From Aquimarina mytili (lineage in GTDB: Bacteria > Bacteroidota > Bacteroidia > Flavobacteriales > Flavobacteriaceae), in assembly GCF_016735115.1 (NCBI RefSeq), contig NZ_JAERQJ010000003.1, positions 124,001 through 188,000 of the forward strand: a stretch of 64,000 nucleotides of DNA. The letters run 5' to 3'. How positions within the stretch are numbered: the stretch's first letter is position 1; each line of letters begins with the position of its first letter. The position numbers were made by a program, and so were the translations under genes. Of the stretch, positions 7,507 through 15,898 are shown piece after piece. Below the pieces are notes generated by a model that saw nothing but the letters and a program-made list of their open reading frames with translations, did not search any database and was not told where the DNA came from.

Positions 7507-9383
7507 GTATCTAAATATATTTTTATAGTAGTTCCTTCTCCGACAATACTTTCTAAGGTCAATTGAGCATTAATTAATGTGGCGCGTTCTTTTAATGTTT
7601 TCATCCCCAGGCTATCCAATTTATTCTTCCCAGTGCTTAGATTAAACCCCACTCCATTATCTTTAATTTGAAAAACAACACCATTCCCTTGATTAGTTAC
7701 TCGAAGTGTGCATATTTCTGCTTTAGCGTGTTTTTCGACATTATGTAGAGCCTCTTGTATCATACGGTAAATAAAAATTCCTTCTGTCGTATCGATATCA
7801 TGTAAATCTTCATCAATATCATGGGTATATAATGTTTTCGAATTATTCTGAAACTCGTCTAGTAAATTTTCGAGTGATTTCACAAGTCCCTGTTGCTCAA
7901 ATTGATATGGGTGCAGCGCCAAAGCCATACCCCTAACTTCTTCAATAGTATGATCAATAATAGAACTATCTGTGCTTACATCATCCAATTTTATTTTGTT
8001 TTTGATAAGTAATAAACTTTGTCCTACACTATCATGTAATTCTCGGGATATTCGTTTTCTTTCATTTTCAATTGATTGAATGACATCCTGTGCAAAACTG
8101 CGTTGTAGTTGTTCTTTTTCTTCGGCATGTTTTCGTTTTCTAGAAAGGGACACATATCGCATTCTAAATAAGACTAGTGTAATAATCCCTACCAAACTAA
8201 TAAGCCCCAATAACAAACGATTTATTTGCCTGTCAGATAGCAATTGTTGGTTTTCGAGTTGCATAATAGCAGCTTCTTTTTTAATAACACCAAGTTTTAC
8301 TTCGGCGGCTACCAATTTATTTGTTTTATCTTCTGTATGAAGCGAATCTTGCATCGTCATATTCTTTTTCAAGAATTCCAATGCCTTATCGTATTCTCCT
8401 AGAGACTCATAAGAAATCGCTTTAGAGTCATATAATTTTTGTTGGTTCAACTTATTATTGAGTTGAGTGTTTACCGCTAAGGCAGAGTCTGCATGTATAA
8501 GAGAAAGTTTGTATTCTCCTAGAGCATTATAAAGATCAGCAAATCTTAAATGTGCCCAGAGTGTCCTATCGGTAACATTAATCTCACGGCATACTTTCAT
8601 GGCTTGATTACTATACTCTATAGCTTTTGCATAGTCTTTTTCTATCTCATATTCTGAACCTAAATTGGATAAAGCCAGAAAAACACCATCTTGATCATCC
8701 ATTTTCTTATAAAACTCTAGAGCTTTATAATGTGCGTTAAAAACATCGTCCATTCTTTTCAGCTTCACATAAATATTACCCAAGTTAAGATAACAGGTGG
8801 CCATATTAGTCGTATCTCTTAGTTCTCTGTAGATATCTAAAGCCTCCAACATGTATTTTTCAGCAATATCATACTCATCATGAAAATAATGGTTTAAACC
8901 AATATTACCCGCTACAACGGCTTGCCCAAAAGTATCCTTGAGTTTTAAACGTAATTCATAGGATTGGGTATAATACTCTAATGCGGTTTGAGCATCTCCC
9001 AGATTAGTAAAATAATTTCCAAGAGAATTGTAAGACTTAGCAATTTGTATTGTATCTTCAATATTGTCTGATAAGGTTAGAGCATCCTTATACATGGTAT
9101 ATGCTTCTTCAGGTTCTCCCATAAAATCCAAAACCCAGCCTATTTTATTTTTACTTTCAATAATACCTATTGGATCCTCAACTTCTTTACTTACTATGAG
9201 TGCTTTTTTGTAAAAGTAGAGAGCGGAATCTATCTTTTTATACTGATATTCCTTACCAATTTTAATATATTCTTGGTATTTCTTTTTTGCTTCTCCATTT
9301 TCAGAAATTACTTTTTTCTTACAGCAAACCAATAATGTACTACATAACACTATCAAAATTGCGGTTACAAAACTATTTCTCAT
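7503..9383 (-). CDS. TPR-containing sensor histidine kinase (NarX/LiaS type)
   Basis: A 626-residue sensor. An N-terminal hydrophobic signal ends in LLVCC, which may be an atypical lipobox. Residues about 35-350 form a series of tetratricopeptide repeats, expected in the periplasm. One membrane helix lies at about 388-407, a coiled-coil follows, then a HisKA_3 dimerisation domain with phosphoacceptor His450 (RELHDSVGQ). The HATPase domain has the N-box around Asn548 and G-boxes DNGVGF and LGMKTLKERA. This TPR/HisKA_3 layout is common in Bacteroidota and pairs with the LuxR-type regulator encoded directly downstream. The periplasmic signal is unknown. A 15-bp palindrome precedes the gene. Confidence 0.92.
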   Translation of the reverse strand: MRNSFVTAILIVLCSTLLVCCKKKVISENGEAKKKYQEYIKIGKEYQYKKIDSALYFYKKALIVSKEVEDPIGIIESKNKIGWVLDFMGEPEEAYTMYKDALTLSDNIEDTIQIAKSYNSLGNYFTNLGDAQTALEYYTQSYELRLKLKDTFGQAVVAGNIGLNHYFHDEYDIAEKYMLEALDIYRELRDTTNMATCYLNLGNIYVKLKRMDDVFNAHYKALEFYKKMDDQDGVFLALSNLGSEYEIEKDYAKAIEYSNQAMKVCREINVTDRTLWAHLRFADLYNALGEYKLSLIHADSALAVNTQLNNKLNQQKLYDSKAISYESLGEYDKALEFLKKNMTMQDSLHTEDKTNKLVAAEVKLGVIKKEAAIMQLENQQLLSDRQINRLLLGLISLVGIITLVLFRMRYVSLSRKRKHAEEKEQLQRSFAQDVIQSIENERKRISRELHDSVGQSLLLIKNKIKLDDVSTDSSIIDHTIEEVRGMALALHPYQFEQQGLVKSLENLLDEFQNNSKTLYTHDIDEDLHDIDTTEGIFIYRMIQEALHNVEKHAKAEICTLRVTNQGNGVVFQIKDNGVGFNLSTGKNKLDSLGMKTLKERATLINAQLTLESIVGEGTTIKIYLDT

Positions 9384-9407
9384 ATATTAATTATTTGCCA
9401 TAATTTT

Positions 9408-9422
9408 AGAGTATCATACTCT
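9408..9422. promoter_or_regulatory. Palindrome upstream of the histidine kinase operon
   Basis: AGAGTAT and ATACTCT flank a single central base, a perfect 7-bp inverted repeat 25-39 bases before the kinase start codon. It could be an operator in the promoter or 5' leader. The 364 bases between the kinase gene and the tRNA otherwise hold only the two terminator-like hairpins described separately. Confidence 0.35.
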
Positions 9423-9555
9423 GTGTAAGAAGTCATATTAACTACAACCAGACTCTGAATTACAAGGCTTAAAATTTTATCATTTTTCAAGCCATTAACT
9501 ATATAATAGTATTAGCTTTTTTTTAACATATGTAAAAGTACAGATATCAAACAAA

Positions 9556-9581
9556 AAAGCAAGACGATCTTGTCTTGCTTT
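9556..9581 (-). terminator. Second hairpin downstream of tRNA-Arg
   Basis: AAAGCAAGAC (9556-9565) and GTCTTGCTTT (9572-9581) form a perfect 10-bp stem with a 6-base loop. On the minus strand a T-rich run follows (TTTTTTGTTTG). It lies about 110 bases after the tRNA's own terminator, so it is either a back-up terminator or the end of a short separate transcript. Confidence 0.55.
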
Positions 9582-9682
9582 GATAAATATTTACTTAATG
9601 TATGACTGCGAAGAGGTTAACTAGCATTGATCTCTACAACCATCGGCATTAAGAATCACAAAAGAAGCACTTTACAATTTTC

Positions 9683-9719
9683 AAAAAAAGAAGCGAGCCT
9701 CATTTTTGAAACTCGCTTC
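9683..9719 (-). terminator. Terminator of tRNA-Arg
   Basis: GAAGCGAG (9690-9697) pairs with CTCGCTTC (9712-9719). On the minus strand the stem is followed by seven T residues (9683-9689). It begins 28 bases after the 3' end of the tRNA gene. Confidence 0.75.
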
Positions 9720-9747
9720 ATGATCCACCTTTTTTGTGATTCATTAG

Positions 9748-9821
9748 TGACCGTGGAGGGATTCAAACCCCCAACCCTCAGAGCCGAAATCTGATGCGCT
9801 ATTCAGTTGCGCCACACGGCC
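9748..9821 (-). tRNA. tRNA-Arg (anticodon UCG)
   Basis: Read on the minus strand, a full cloverleaf can be folded. The acceptor stem pairs GGCCGTG with CACGGTC (one G-U) and the discriminator base is A. The D stem pairs GCGC with GCGC, and the anticodon stem TCAGA/TCTGA closes the loop TTTCGGC with anticodon TCG. The T arm GGGGG/CCCTC closes TTTGAAT. The anticodon reads CGA and, depending on modification, other CGN codons. No CCA is encoded. The gene is 74 bases long and is followed by its own terminator. Confidence 0.95.
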
Positions 9822-9832
9822 AGTATATAATT

Positions 9833-10282
9833 TTAAGACAATTTACTTTTTACAATGGTAGAAATAATTTTACCATCTGCCTGTCCTGCTAACTCTTTGG
9901 AAACAATCCCCATAACTTTCCCCATATCTTTCATTCCAGAAGCTCCAAGATCTTCAATAGTCATTACTACTACTTTCTCTATTTCTTCTTCAGAAAGTTG
10001 TTCTGGTAAAAACTGCTCAATTACCTTAGCTTGGTCGAGCTCTGGCTGTGCCAAATCATCTCTACCTTGTTCTGTAAAAATAGCAGCACTATCTTTGCGT
10101 TGCTTTACTAATTTCTGAAGTAATTTCAGCTCTTGATCTTCGCTTAATTCTTCTTTAGCACCGCTTTCTGTTTGAGCCAACAAAATAGCCGATTTAATGG
10201 CACGCAATGAGGTCAATGCATTGGTGTCTTTGGCTTTCATTGCCTCTTTCATTGCGGTCATTACTTCTTTTTGTAAGCTCAT
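9833..10282 (-). CDS. yqeY: GatB/YqeY domain-containing protein
   Basis: A 149-residue cytoplasmic protein matching the YqeY family in length and motifs: an N-terminal MKEAMKAKDTNALTSLRAIKSAI, a central Gln/Lys/Arg helix, and the C-terminal GMKDMGKVMG segment. The family shares its fold with the tail of GatB, the tRNA-dependent amidotransferase subunit, and may act in tRNA-related quality control, but its role is not established. It lies downstream of ftsZ, separated by a strong terminator, so it probably has its own promoter. The tRNA gene follows after 11 bases and may be co-transcribed. Confidence 0.9.
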   Translation of the reverse strand: MSLQKEVMTAMKEAMKAKDTNALTSLRAIKSAILLAQTESGAKEELSEDQELKLLQKLVKQRKDSAAIFTEQGRDDLAQPELDQAKVIEQFLPEQLSEEEIEKVVVMTIEDLGASGMKDMGKVMGIVSKELAGQADGKIISTIVKSKLS

Positions 10283-10321
10283 AAGTATTAATTTTAATCT
10301 ATTGGATTGCGAAGATAAAAA

Positions 10322-10357
10322 ATAAACCGATAATCTTACCTTTGATTATCGGTTTAT
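10322..10357 (-). terminator. Terminator of the dcw operon
   Basis: ATAAACCGATAATC (10322-10335) and GATTATCGGTTTAT (10344-10357) form a perfect 14-bp stem with an 8-base loop, followed on the minus strand by TTTTTATC. It lies 25 bases after the ftsZ stop codon. Confidence 0.8.
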
Positions 10358-10381
10358 CGATCATTTTGAACGTATTAATTC

Positions 10382-12334
10382 TTAGTCTACATTGTCATGT
10401 AAAAAAGAATTGTTCTTACGCAATTGTATATCATCATTACTATCAGTACCTAACGAAGTTCTGGACAATCCCGAATCATCGGGTTTTGCATCTACGTCTA
10501 TTCCCGCTCGTTTATAAGCCGGTTCTTTTTCGATATCATCTACCTTAGAATTACTGTTTCTGAATTTATAGTTAAATTCTTTCATTTTAGCACGACGTTC
10601 TGCAGCTCTAGCCTTTAGCGTTTCAGAGATGGGTTGATTCATAGGATCAGGATCTTCTGATGGTTCTGTTTCTGGAGCAGGAGCAATAGTTTTCTTCTCA
10701 AAAACTACTTCTTCATCTTCTTCAATAACCTCTGCAGGCTGTGCTTCAGTTAATCGTTTTTCCTCTTCCATATAATCTTCTAAACTATATTTGCGAACAC
10801 CACCTGATACTGTTTCACCTACTGGAACTACTTCTATTGGGTCATTAACTTCCATATCCAAAATATCATCGCTCAAATCAAAAACAATAGGTTCTTCTTC
10901 TGGCATTTGATCTTTAGAAACAGTAGTAGGTTTAGTATCTACGGTATCATTATCTTCACTTGCAGGCATATCAAATGCTAAAGAAAATTGATCTGCTTTT
11001 TCTTCTTCCTGTTTTACTTCTTCGGCATCATTAACTTCAATCTGCTTGATGATATCTTGCGCATTAATAATAACAAAATCGTTATCTGAAGAGAAAGGAT
11101 CAACTACTTCATAATCTACATCAATATTCTTTAATAAATCTGTAGTAGGTAAAAGCAAAGAATCTTCATCCTCAACTAATTCGTGTTTTATTATTGGTTC
11201 TTCTGCTATTTCTTTCTTTGGTAAAGGAGAAAATACTGGGGGAACTTTTCCTGTAGATTTTGGCGTTAAATCCTGCACCGCAGTACGCTGTTCATCTTCT
11301 AGTGTATGAATTATCTTTTTAGTTTCTGTATTTACAATTTCATCTTGTTGTTCTACATCAAAACCAGTAGCAATTACGGTTACAGAAATTGCATCCTCTA
11401 AAGATTCATCTTCACCAACACCCATAATGATGTTGGCTCCATGACCAGCTTCTTGCTGAATATGATCATTAATTTCGCCAATCTCATCGATAGTAATCTC
11501 TTCTTTTCCAGATACAATTAAAAGAAGTACATTTTTAGCACCAGTTATCTTATTATCATTAAGCAAAGGAGAGTCTAATGCTTTAACAATTGCATCGTGA
11601 GCACGTTTATTACCAGAGGCATTAGCAGAGCCCATGATTGCAGTACCACTATTGCTAAGAACGGTCTTAGCATCACGTAAATCTATATTTTGTGTGTAGT
11701 GATGTGTTATTACTTCGGCTATACCACGAGATGCAGTAGCAAGGACTTCATCTGCTTTGGAGAAACCAGCTTTAAACCCTAGATTACCGTAAACTTCTCT
11801 TAGTTTATTGTTATTGATTACAATTAGAGAATCTACATGCGCTCTCAATCTTTCTACTCCTAAATGGGCTTGCTCATTACGCATACGTCCTTCAAACTGA
11901 AAAGGAATCGTTACAATACCTACTGTTAGGATATCTAGCTCTTTTGCCATTTTTGCAATAATAGGAGCCGCTCCGGTACCAGTACCTCCACCCATACCAG
12001 CAGTAATAAAAATCATCTTGGTATTGGTATCCAGCATTGTTTTTATGTCCTCATAACTCTCTACCGCAGATTGTTCACCTACTTCTGGATTCGCACCTGC
12101 ACCTAATCCTTCAGTTAACGATACTCCTAATTGAATTTTATTAGGTATCGGACTATTTTCCAACGCCTGGGCATCTGTATTACAGATCACAAAATCAACC
12201 CCTTTAATCCCTTGTTGAAACATGTGGTTTATGGCATTACTACCTCCTCCACCTACTCCAATCACTTTGATTACATTAGATTGATTTTTAGGCAAATCAA
12301 ACGAAATATTTTCGAACTCATCCTTTTTACTCAT
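10382..12334 (-). CDS. ftsZ: Cell division protein FtsZ
   Basis: The tubulin-like GTPase that forms the division ring. The GTP-binding domain shows VIGVGGGGSNA near residue 25, the tubulin signature GGGTGTG at 116-122 and the T7-loop NIDLRD. The catalytic core ends near residue 335. The remaining roughly 315 residues are an acidic, low-complexity linker rich in Glu, Asp and Pro, ending in a conserved-looking NNSFLHDNVD tail. At 650 residues it is much longer than the about 380 of E. coli FtsZ; long tails of this kind are usual in Flavobacteriia. It is the last gene of the dcw operon and is separated from ftsA by 133 bases that contain a hairpin element. Confidence 0.97.
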   Translation of the reverse strand: MSKKDEFENISFDLPKNQSNVIKVIGVGGGGSNAINHMFQQGIKGVDFVICNTDAQALENSPIPNKIQLGVSLTEGLGAGANPEVGEQSAVESYEDIKTMLDTNTKMIFITAGMGGGTGTGAAPIIAKMAKELDILTVGIVTIPFQFEGRMRNEQAHLGVERLRAHVDSLIVINNNKLREVYGNLGFKAGFSKADEVLATASRGIAEVITHHYTQNIDLRDAKTVLSNSGTAIMGSANASGNKRAHDAIVKALDSPLLNDNKITGAKNVLLLIVSGKEEITIDEIGEINDHIQQEAGHGANIIMGVGEDESLEDAISVTVIATGFDVEQQDEIVNTETKKIIHTLEDEQRTAVQDLTPKSTGKVPPVFSPLPKKEIAEEPIIKHELVEDEDSLLLPTTDLLKNIDVDYEVVDPFSSDNDFVIINAQDIIKQIEVNDAEEVKQEEEKADQFSLAFDMPASEDNDTVDTKPTTVSKDQMPEEEPIVFDLSDDILDMEVNDPIEVVPVGETVSGGVRKYSLEDYMEEEKRLTEAQPAEVIEEDEEVVFEKKTIAPAPETEPSEDPDPMNQPISETLKARAAERRAKMKEFNYKFRNSNSKVDDIEKEPAYKRAGIDVDAKPDDSGLSRTSLGTDSNDDIQLRKNNSFLHDNVD

Positions 12335-12417
12335 AATTGCTAATTTTCTGGTTCTCCTACTACTTTTTATATTTTTCTACAGTTCTAATCCGAACTTTAT
12401 TTATCCAATTCTTTAAT

Positions 12418-12464
12418 GCGAGCACCTCGCTAAAAATGTCCACAGGACATTTTCTTTACGCTCG
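12418..12464. repeat. Hairpin element between ftsA and ftsZ (possible dispersed repeat)
   Basis: An inner perfect hairpin AAAATGTCC-ACA-GGACATTTT (12433-12453) is nested in an outer pair CGAGC/GCTCG (12419-12423 with 12460-12464). The element is far richer in GC than the surrounding spacer and sits inside the ftsA-ftsZ gap. Similar 'ATGTCC-loop-GGACAT' hairpins are, from memory, frequent between genes in flavobacteria, so I suspect a dispersed palindromic repeat; only one copy is seen in this window. Confidence 0.5.
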
Positions 12465-12467
12465 GTC

Positions 12468-13823
12468 CTATTCAGCATTATCCAAAAATTCTTTGAACTT
12501 TTCAGTCCACTTCTCAAGAATATTCTTTCTAGGTTTTAGATCAACTCTTGGGTTTTCTTCTTCATTATTACTAAGGTTATCAACATATGTTTCTCCTTGT
12601 TGATCTACCTCAGTATTGGTAACGACTTGTTTTTGTATTGTTTTTTTCTGTTTTTTAATATGAGCCAAACTATCCATCACTAACCCCACTGCAGTGGCAT
12701 ACATTGGGCTCGTAGTTTCTGAATCACTATTACCAGCTAGATGCTCATTTGGATATCCTATCCTTGTATCCATACCAGTAATATATTCTACAAGCTGTTT
12801 AAGATGTTTTAACTGGGATCCTCCACCTGTTAATACAATTCCTGCTATTAGTTTTTTCTTTGGCGACTCATGTCCATAGTTCTTGATTTCTAAAAACACT
12901 TGTTCTATAATCTCAACCACCCGTGCATGAATAATCTTGGACAAGTTTTTTAACGTAATTTCTTTTGGCTCTCTACCTCGAAGACCTGGTATAGAAACAA
13001 TCTCATTATCCTTGTTTTCTCCGGGCCAGGCAGATCCAAACTTAATTTTTAATAGCTCTGCTTGTTTTTCGATAATAGAACATCCTTCCTTAATATCTTC
13101 GGTGATTACATTTCCACCAAAAGGAATTACTGCCGTATGACGTATAATTCCATCTTTAAAAATGGCAAGATCTGTGGTTCCTCCACCTATATCTATCAAA
13201 GCAACTCCTGCCTCTTTCTCTTCCTGACTCAATACTGCATTCGCAGAAGCCAATGGTTCTAAAGTAACTTCAGATAATTCTAATCCCGAGCTTTTTACAC
13301 ATCTTCCTATATTACGGATTGAAGTGACTTGCCCCACAACTACATGAAAATTAGCTTCTAATCGTCCTCCATACATCCCAACGGGTTCTTTTATTTCGGC
13401 TTGACCATCAACTTTATATTCTTGTGGCAGTACATGTAAAATTTCTTCCCCAGGTAACATAACCAATTTGTGCACCTGATTGCATAATTTATCAATATCA
13501 TCTTCATCAATAACTGCATCAGCATTAGGTCTAGTGATATAATCACTATGTTGCAAACTGCGAATATGTTGACCAGCAATACCTACAGTGACATCATTAA
13601 TTTTCATTCCTGAAGCGCTTTCTGCTTCATGAACTGCTTGCTGTATCGATTGAATTGTTTGTGTTATATTATTTACGACTCCCCGATGTACTCCCAAGCT
13701 TTTGGATTTACCAACACCTAATACTTCCATCTTTCCATACTCGTTATAACGCCCTACCATAGCAACAATCTTTGTTGTTCCTATGTCTAATCCTACCGCT
13801 ATTTCATTTACTTCTCTTTCCAT
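12468..13823 (-). CDS. ftsA: Cell division protein FtsA
   Basis: An actin-like ATPase that tethers FtsZ to the membrane and recruits later division proteins. The 451-residue protein begins with the phosphate-1 motif VGLDIGTTKIVAMVG and contains a second phosphate motif LIDIGGGTTDLAIF and the adenosine motif VLTGGGSQL. The SHS2-type 1C region lies at about 85-165. The C-terminus ends in a short amphipathic helix (EKWTEKFKEFLDNAE), which fits the FtsA membrane-targeting sequence. It starts 7 bases after the ftsQ stop and belongs to the dcw operon. Confidence 0.96.
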   Translation of the reverse strand: MEREVNEIAVGLDIGTTKIVAMVGRYNEYGKMEVLGVGKSKSLGVHRGVVNNITQTIQSIQQAVHEAESASGMKINDVTVGIAGQHIRSLQHSDYITRPNADAVIDEDDIDKLCNQVHKLVMLPGEEILHVLPQEYKVDGQAEIKEPVGMYGGRLEANFHVVVGQVTSIRNIGRCVKSSGLELSEVTLEPLASANAVLSQEEKEAGVALIDIGGGTTDLAIFKDGIIRHTAVIPFGGNVITEDIKEGCSIIEKQAELLKIKFGSAWPGENKDNEIVSIPGLRGREPKEITLKNLSKIIHARVVEIIEQVFLEIKNYGHESPKKKLIAGIVLTGGGSQLKHLKQLVEYITGMDTRIGYPNEHLAGNSDSETTSPMYATAVGLVMDSLAHIKKQKKTIQKQVVTNTEVDQQGETYVDNLSNNEEENPRVDLKPRKNILEKWTEKFKEFLDNAE

Positions 13824-13830
13824 ACTGGTA

Positions 13831-14550
13831 TTATTTTATTGTGCATACCACTTGATTGCTAAATTGTAAACTCACCTTTTTATACTTATCAAGGCTTTGA
13901 TCCTTTAAAGCTTTTTGATAAAATGCTTTAAAGTTTCTGACTTTATTCTCTAAATTCTCTACTTTTCCAATGACCACTCTAAAAGAATACACTCGTAACT
14001 CGAGTTCGTAGTGTCCTTTGAATGTTCTAAAAACTCCAACCACGTGTTTTTTTAGAAATTCGTCATCCTGAATCTTTTTCAACAAAGGAAAAACTTCAGG
14101 AACTTCTCTCTCTGATACATTATGCACCAAAGGCACATGTGCTGAGTAACTATTGGATAAAGGCATTGTACTACCGGTAACATCTACATAAAAAGAAGTA
14201 ACCGCGTTAACCCTAGCAATGGGGGAGCGTTGCTTGATTTGTGCCTTAAGTTCTCCATTTACAGTTAGATACACATCAGAATGTTCTATCATTTTGTGCG
14301 CATCTAGCCCCTTCTCTACAGTATTCAAAACTAAAATTTCTTTGCCCACGTTCGTAACCCTCTCCTGATTTTGTATTAACAATTTATTAACCGTCATTTC
14401 ATTTACATAAGGATCCTGTTCTTCTACAAATTCTATAGATACTTTGTTAATTTTTCGTTGCTTATTTCGTTTACTCGTAAAAGCAAAAAGTATAATGATC
14501 AAAATAACAAGACCACTAAATTTTAAATATGTATATCCCTTCTTATTCAT
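13831..14550 (-). CDS. ftsQ: Cell division protein FtsQ (DivIB-like)
   Basis: A 239-residue bitopic inner-membrane protein: a short cytoplasmic part, one membrane helix (about residues 8-25) and a periplasmic domain. The region at about 35-100 corresponds to POTRA (VNKLLIQN ... KIEHSDVYLTVNGELKAQIKQRSPIARV pattern), followed by the beta domain (about 105-235). FtsQ links early and late division proteins and usually partners FtsL and FtsB. Its ATG overlaps the murC stop by 4 bases. Sequence divergence from proteobacterial FtsQ is large, so the call also relies on its place between murC and ftsA. Confidence 0.88.
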   Translation of the reverse strand: MNKKGYTYLKFSGLVILIIILFAFTSKRNKQRKINKVSIEFVEEQDPYVNEMTVNKLLIQNQERVTNVGKEILVLNTVEKGLDAHKMIEHSDVYLTVNGELKAQIKQRSPIARVNAVTSFYVDVTGSTMPLSNSYSAHVPLVHNVSEREVPEVFPLLKKIQDDEFLKKHVVGVFRTFKGHYELELRVYSFRVVIGKVENLENKVRNFKAFYQKALKDQSLDKYKKVSLQFSNQVVCTIK

Positions 14551-15893
14551 ACCGATAATGCTTTTTTTATGCGGTCAACCTCTTCTCCAATATCCCCCGC
14601 CCCAATGGTTAAAACTACTTGCGCATCACTATCAATGATTTCTTCGACTAAACTGTCTTTTGTGATCAGCTTTTTATTTTCGTTCTCGACCATCTCCAAT
14701 AACCATCTAGAGCTTATTCCTTCAATAGGCAATTCTCTTGCAGGATATATGTCCAACAGCAAAAGGTGATCAAATTGACTTAGGCTTTTTGCAAAATCTG
14801 ATGCAAAATCTCTAGTTCTACTATAAAGATGAGGTTGAAAAACTGCTAATACTTTTTTATCTGGATGCATTTCTCTTACTGCCTGATGTAATGCATTAAT
14901 CTCTGTTGGATGATGAGCATAGTCATCAACATACACCAAATCATCCGTTTTTACCTGATAACTAAACCTACGCTGTACACCTTTAAACGTAAATAAAGCC
15001 TTTGCCAAAGATCCGGTTGGGGAGCCGTAAAGCCTAGCTATGGCAAAGGCTGTAATAGCATTTAACAAGTTATGTTTACCTGGCAGGTTTAAATGCAAAT
15101 CTTTTATTAATTGTTCTGGAGTTTTTAAATCAAAAATATAGGTACCATTATGTATTCTTATATTTTGAGCACAATAATCAGAGTCATCTTCAATCCCAAA
15201 TGTAATTCCAGAAAGTGGCAGCCCATTACACACTAAAAGGTGATCTTTTACCTTTGATGAGAACTCTATAAACGAATCTTCTAAGGCGTTGGCTTTTTCG
15301 TAAATATCCAGATGGTCTGCATCCATAGATGTAATTGCAGCAATATCTGGATATAACTGCAAGAAAGATCTATCAAACTCATCAGCTTCTACCACCACAA
15401 CTTCATTTCCTTCCAGAACAAGGTTAGAATTATAATTCTCACTTATCCCTCCTAAAAATGCAGTCACTTTGGCCCCACTTTCTTTTAATAAATGTGCCAA
15501 AATTGCTGTTGTTGTGGTTTTTCCATGAGTTCCAGCAACAGCCAATGTATATACGTCTCTGGTAATAACCCCTAGAACCTCTGCTCTCTTTTTTAGATTA
15601 AAACCATGCTCTTTAACATACTTTAATTCTTTATGATCATTAGGGATTGCCGGTGTAAACACCACAAGAGTCTCTTCTTTATTTAAAAATGGTTTAGGAA
15701 TAGCTTTAACATCGTCATCAAAATGAATTGCAATACCCATCTCACTCAAACTTGAAGTAATCTGAGTTGGTGTTTTATCATATCCAGCCACATTTTTACC
15801 AAGAAACTTAAAATATCGGGCAAGCGCACTCATTCCAATACCGCCGATACCGATAAAATAAATATTCTTTATATTTTCTAAACTGTTATTCAT
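14547..15893 (-). CDS. murC: UDP-N-acetylmuramate--L-alanine ligase MurC
   Basis: Adds L-alanine to UDP-MurNAc, the first amino acid of the peptidoglycan stem peptide, in the cytoplasm. The 448-residue protein shows the N-terminal UDP-binding Gly-rich motif FIGIGGIGMSALA, the Mur-ligase ATP loop AGTHGKTTTT at about 119-128, the EADEFDRSF motif, the central DYAHHP segment at about 325-330 and an HLYSRT stretch. Length and motif order are typical. It overlaps ftsQ by 4 bases and follows murG by 5 bases. Confidence 0.97.
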   Translation of the reverse strand: MNNSLENIKNIYFIGIGGIGMSALARYFKFLGKNVAGYDKTPTQITSSLSEMGIAIHFDDDVKAIPKPFLNKEETLVVFTPAIPNDHKELKYVKEHGFNLKKRAEVLGVITRDVYTLAVAGTHGKTTTTAILAHLLKESGAKVTAFLGGISENYNSNLVLEGNEVVVVEADEFDRSFLQLYPDIAAITSMDADHLDIYEKANALEDSFIEFSSKVKDHLLVCNGLPLSGITFGIEDDSDYCAQNIRIHNGTYIFDLKTPEQLIKDLHLNLPGKHNLLNAITAFAIARLYGSPTGSLAKALFTFKGVQRRFSYQVKTDDLVYVDDYAHHPTEINALHQAVREMHPDKKVLAVFQPHLYSRTRDFASDFAKSLSQFDHLLLLDIYPARELPIEGISSRWLLEMVENENKKLITKDSLVEEIIDSDAQVVLTIGAGDIGEEVDRIKKALSV

Positions 15894-15898
15894 TTATA

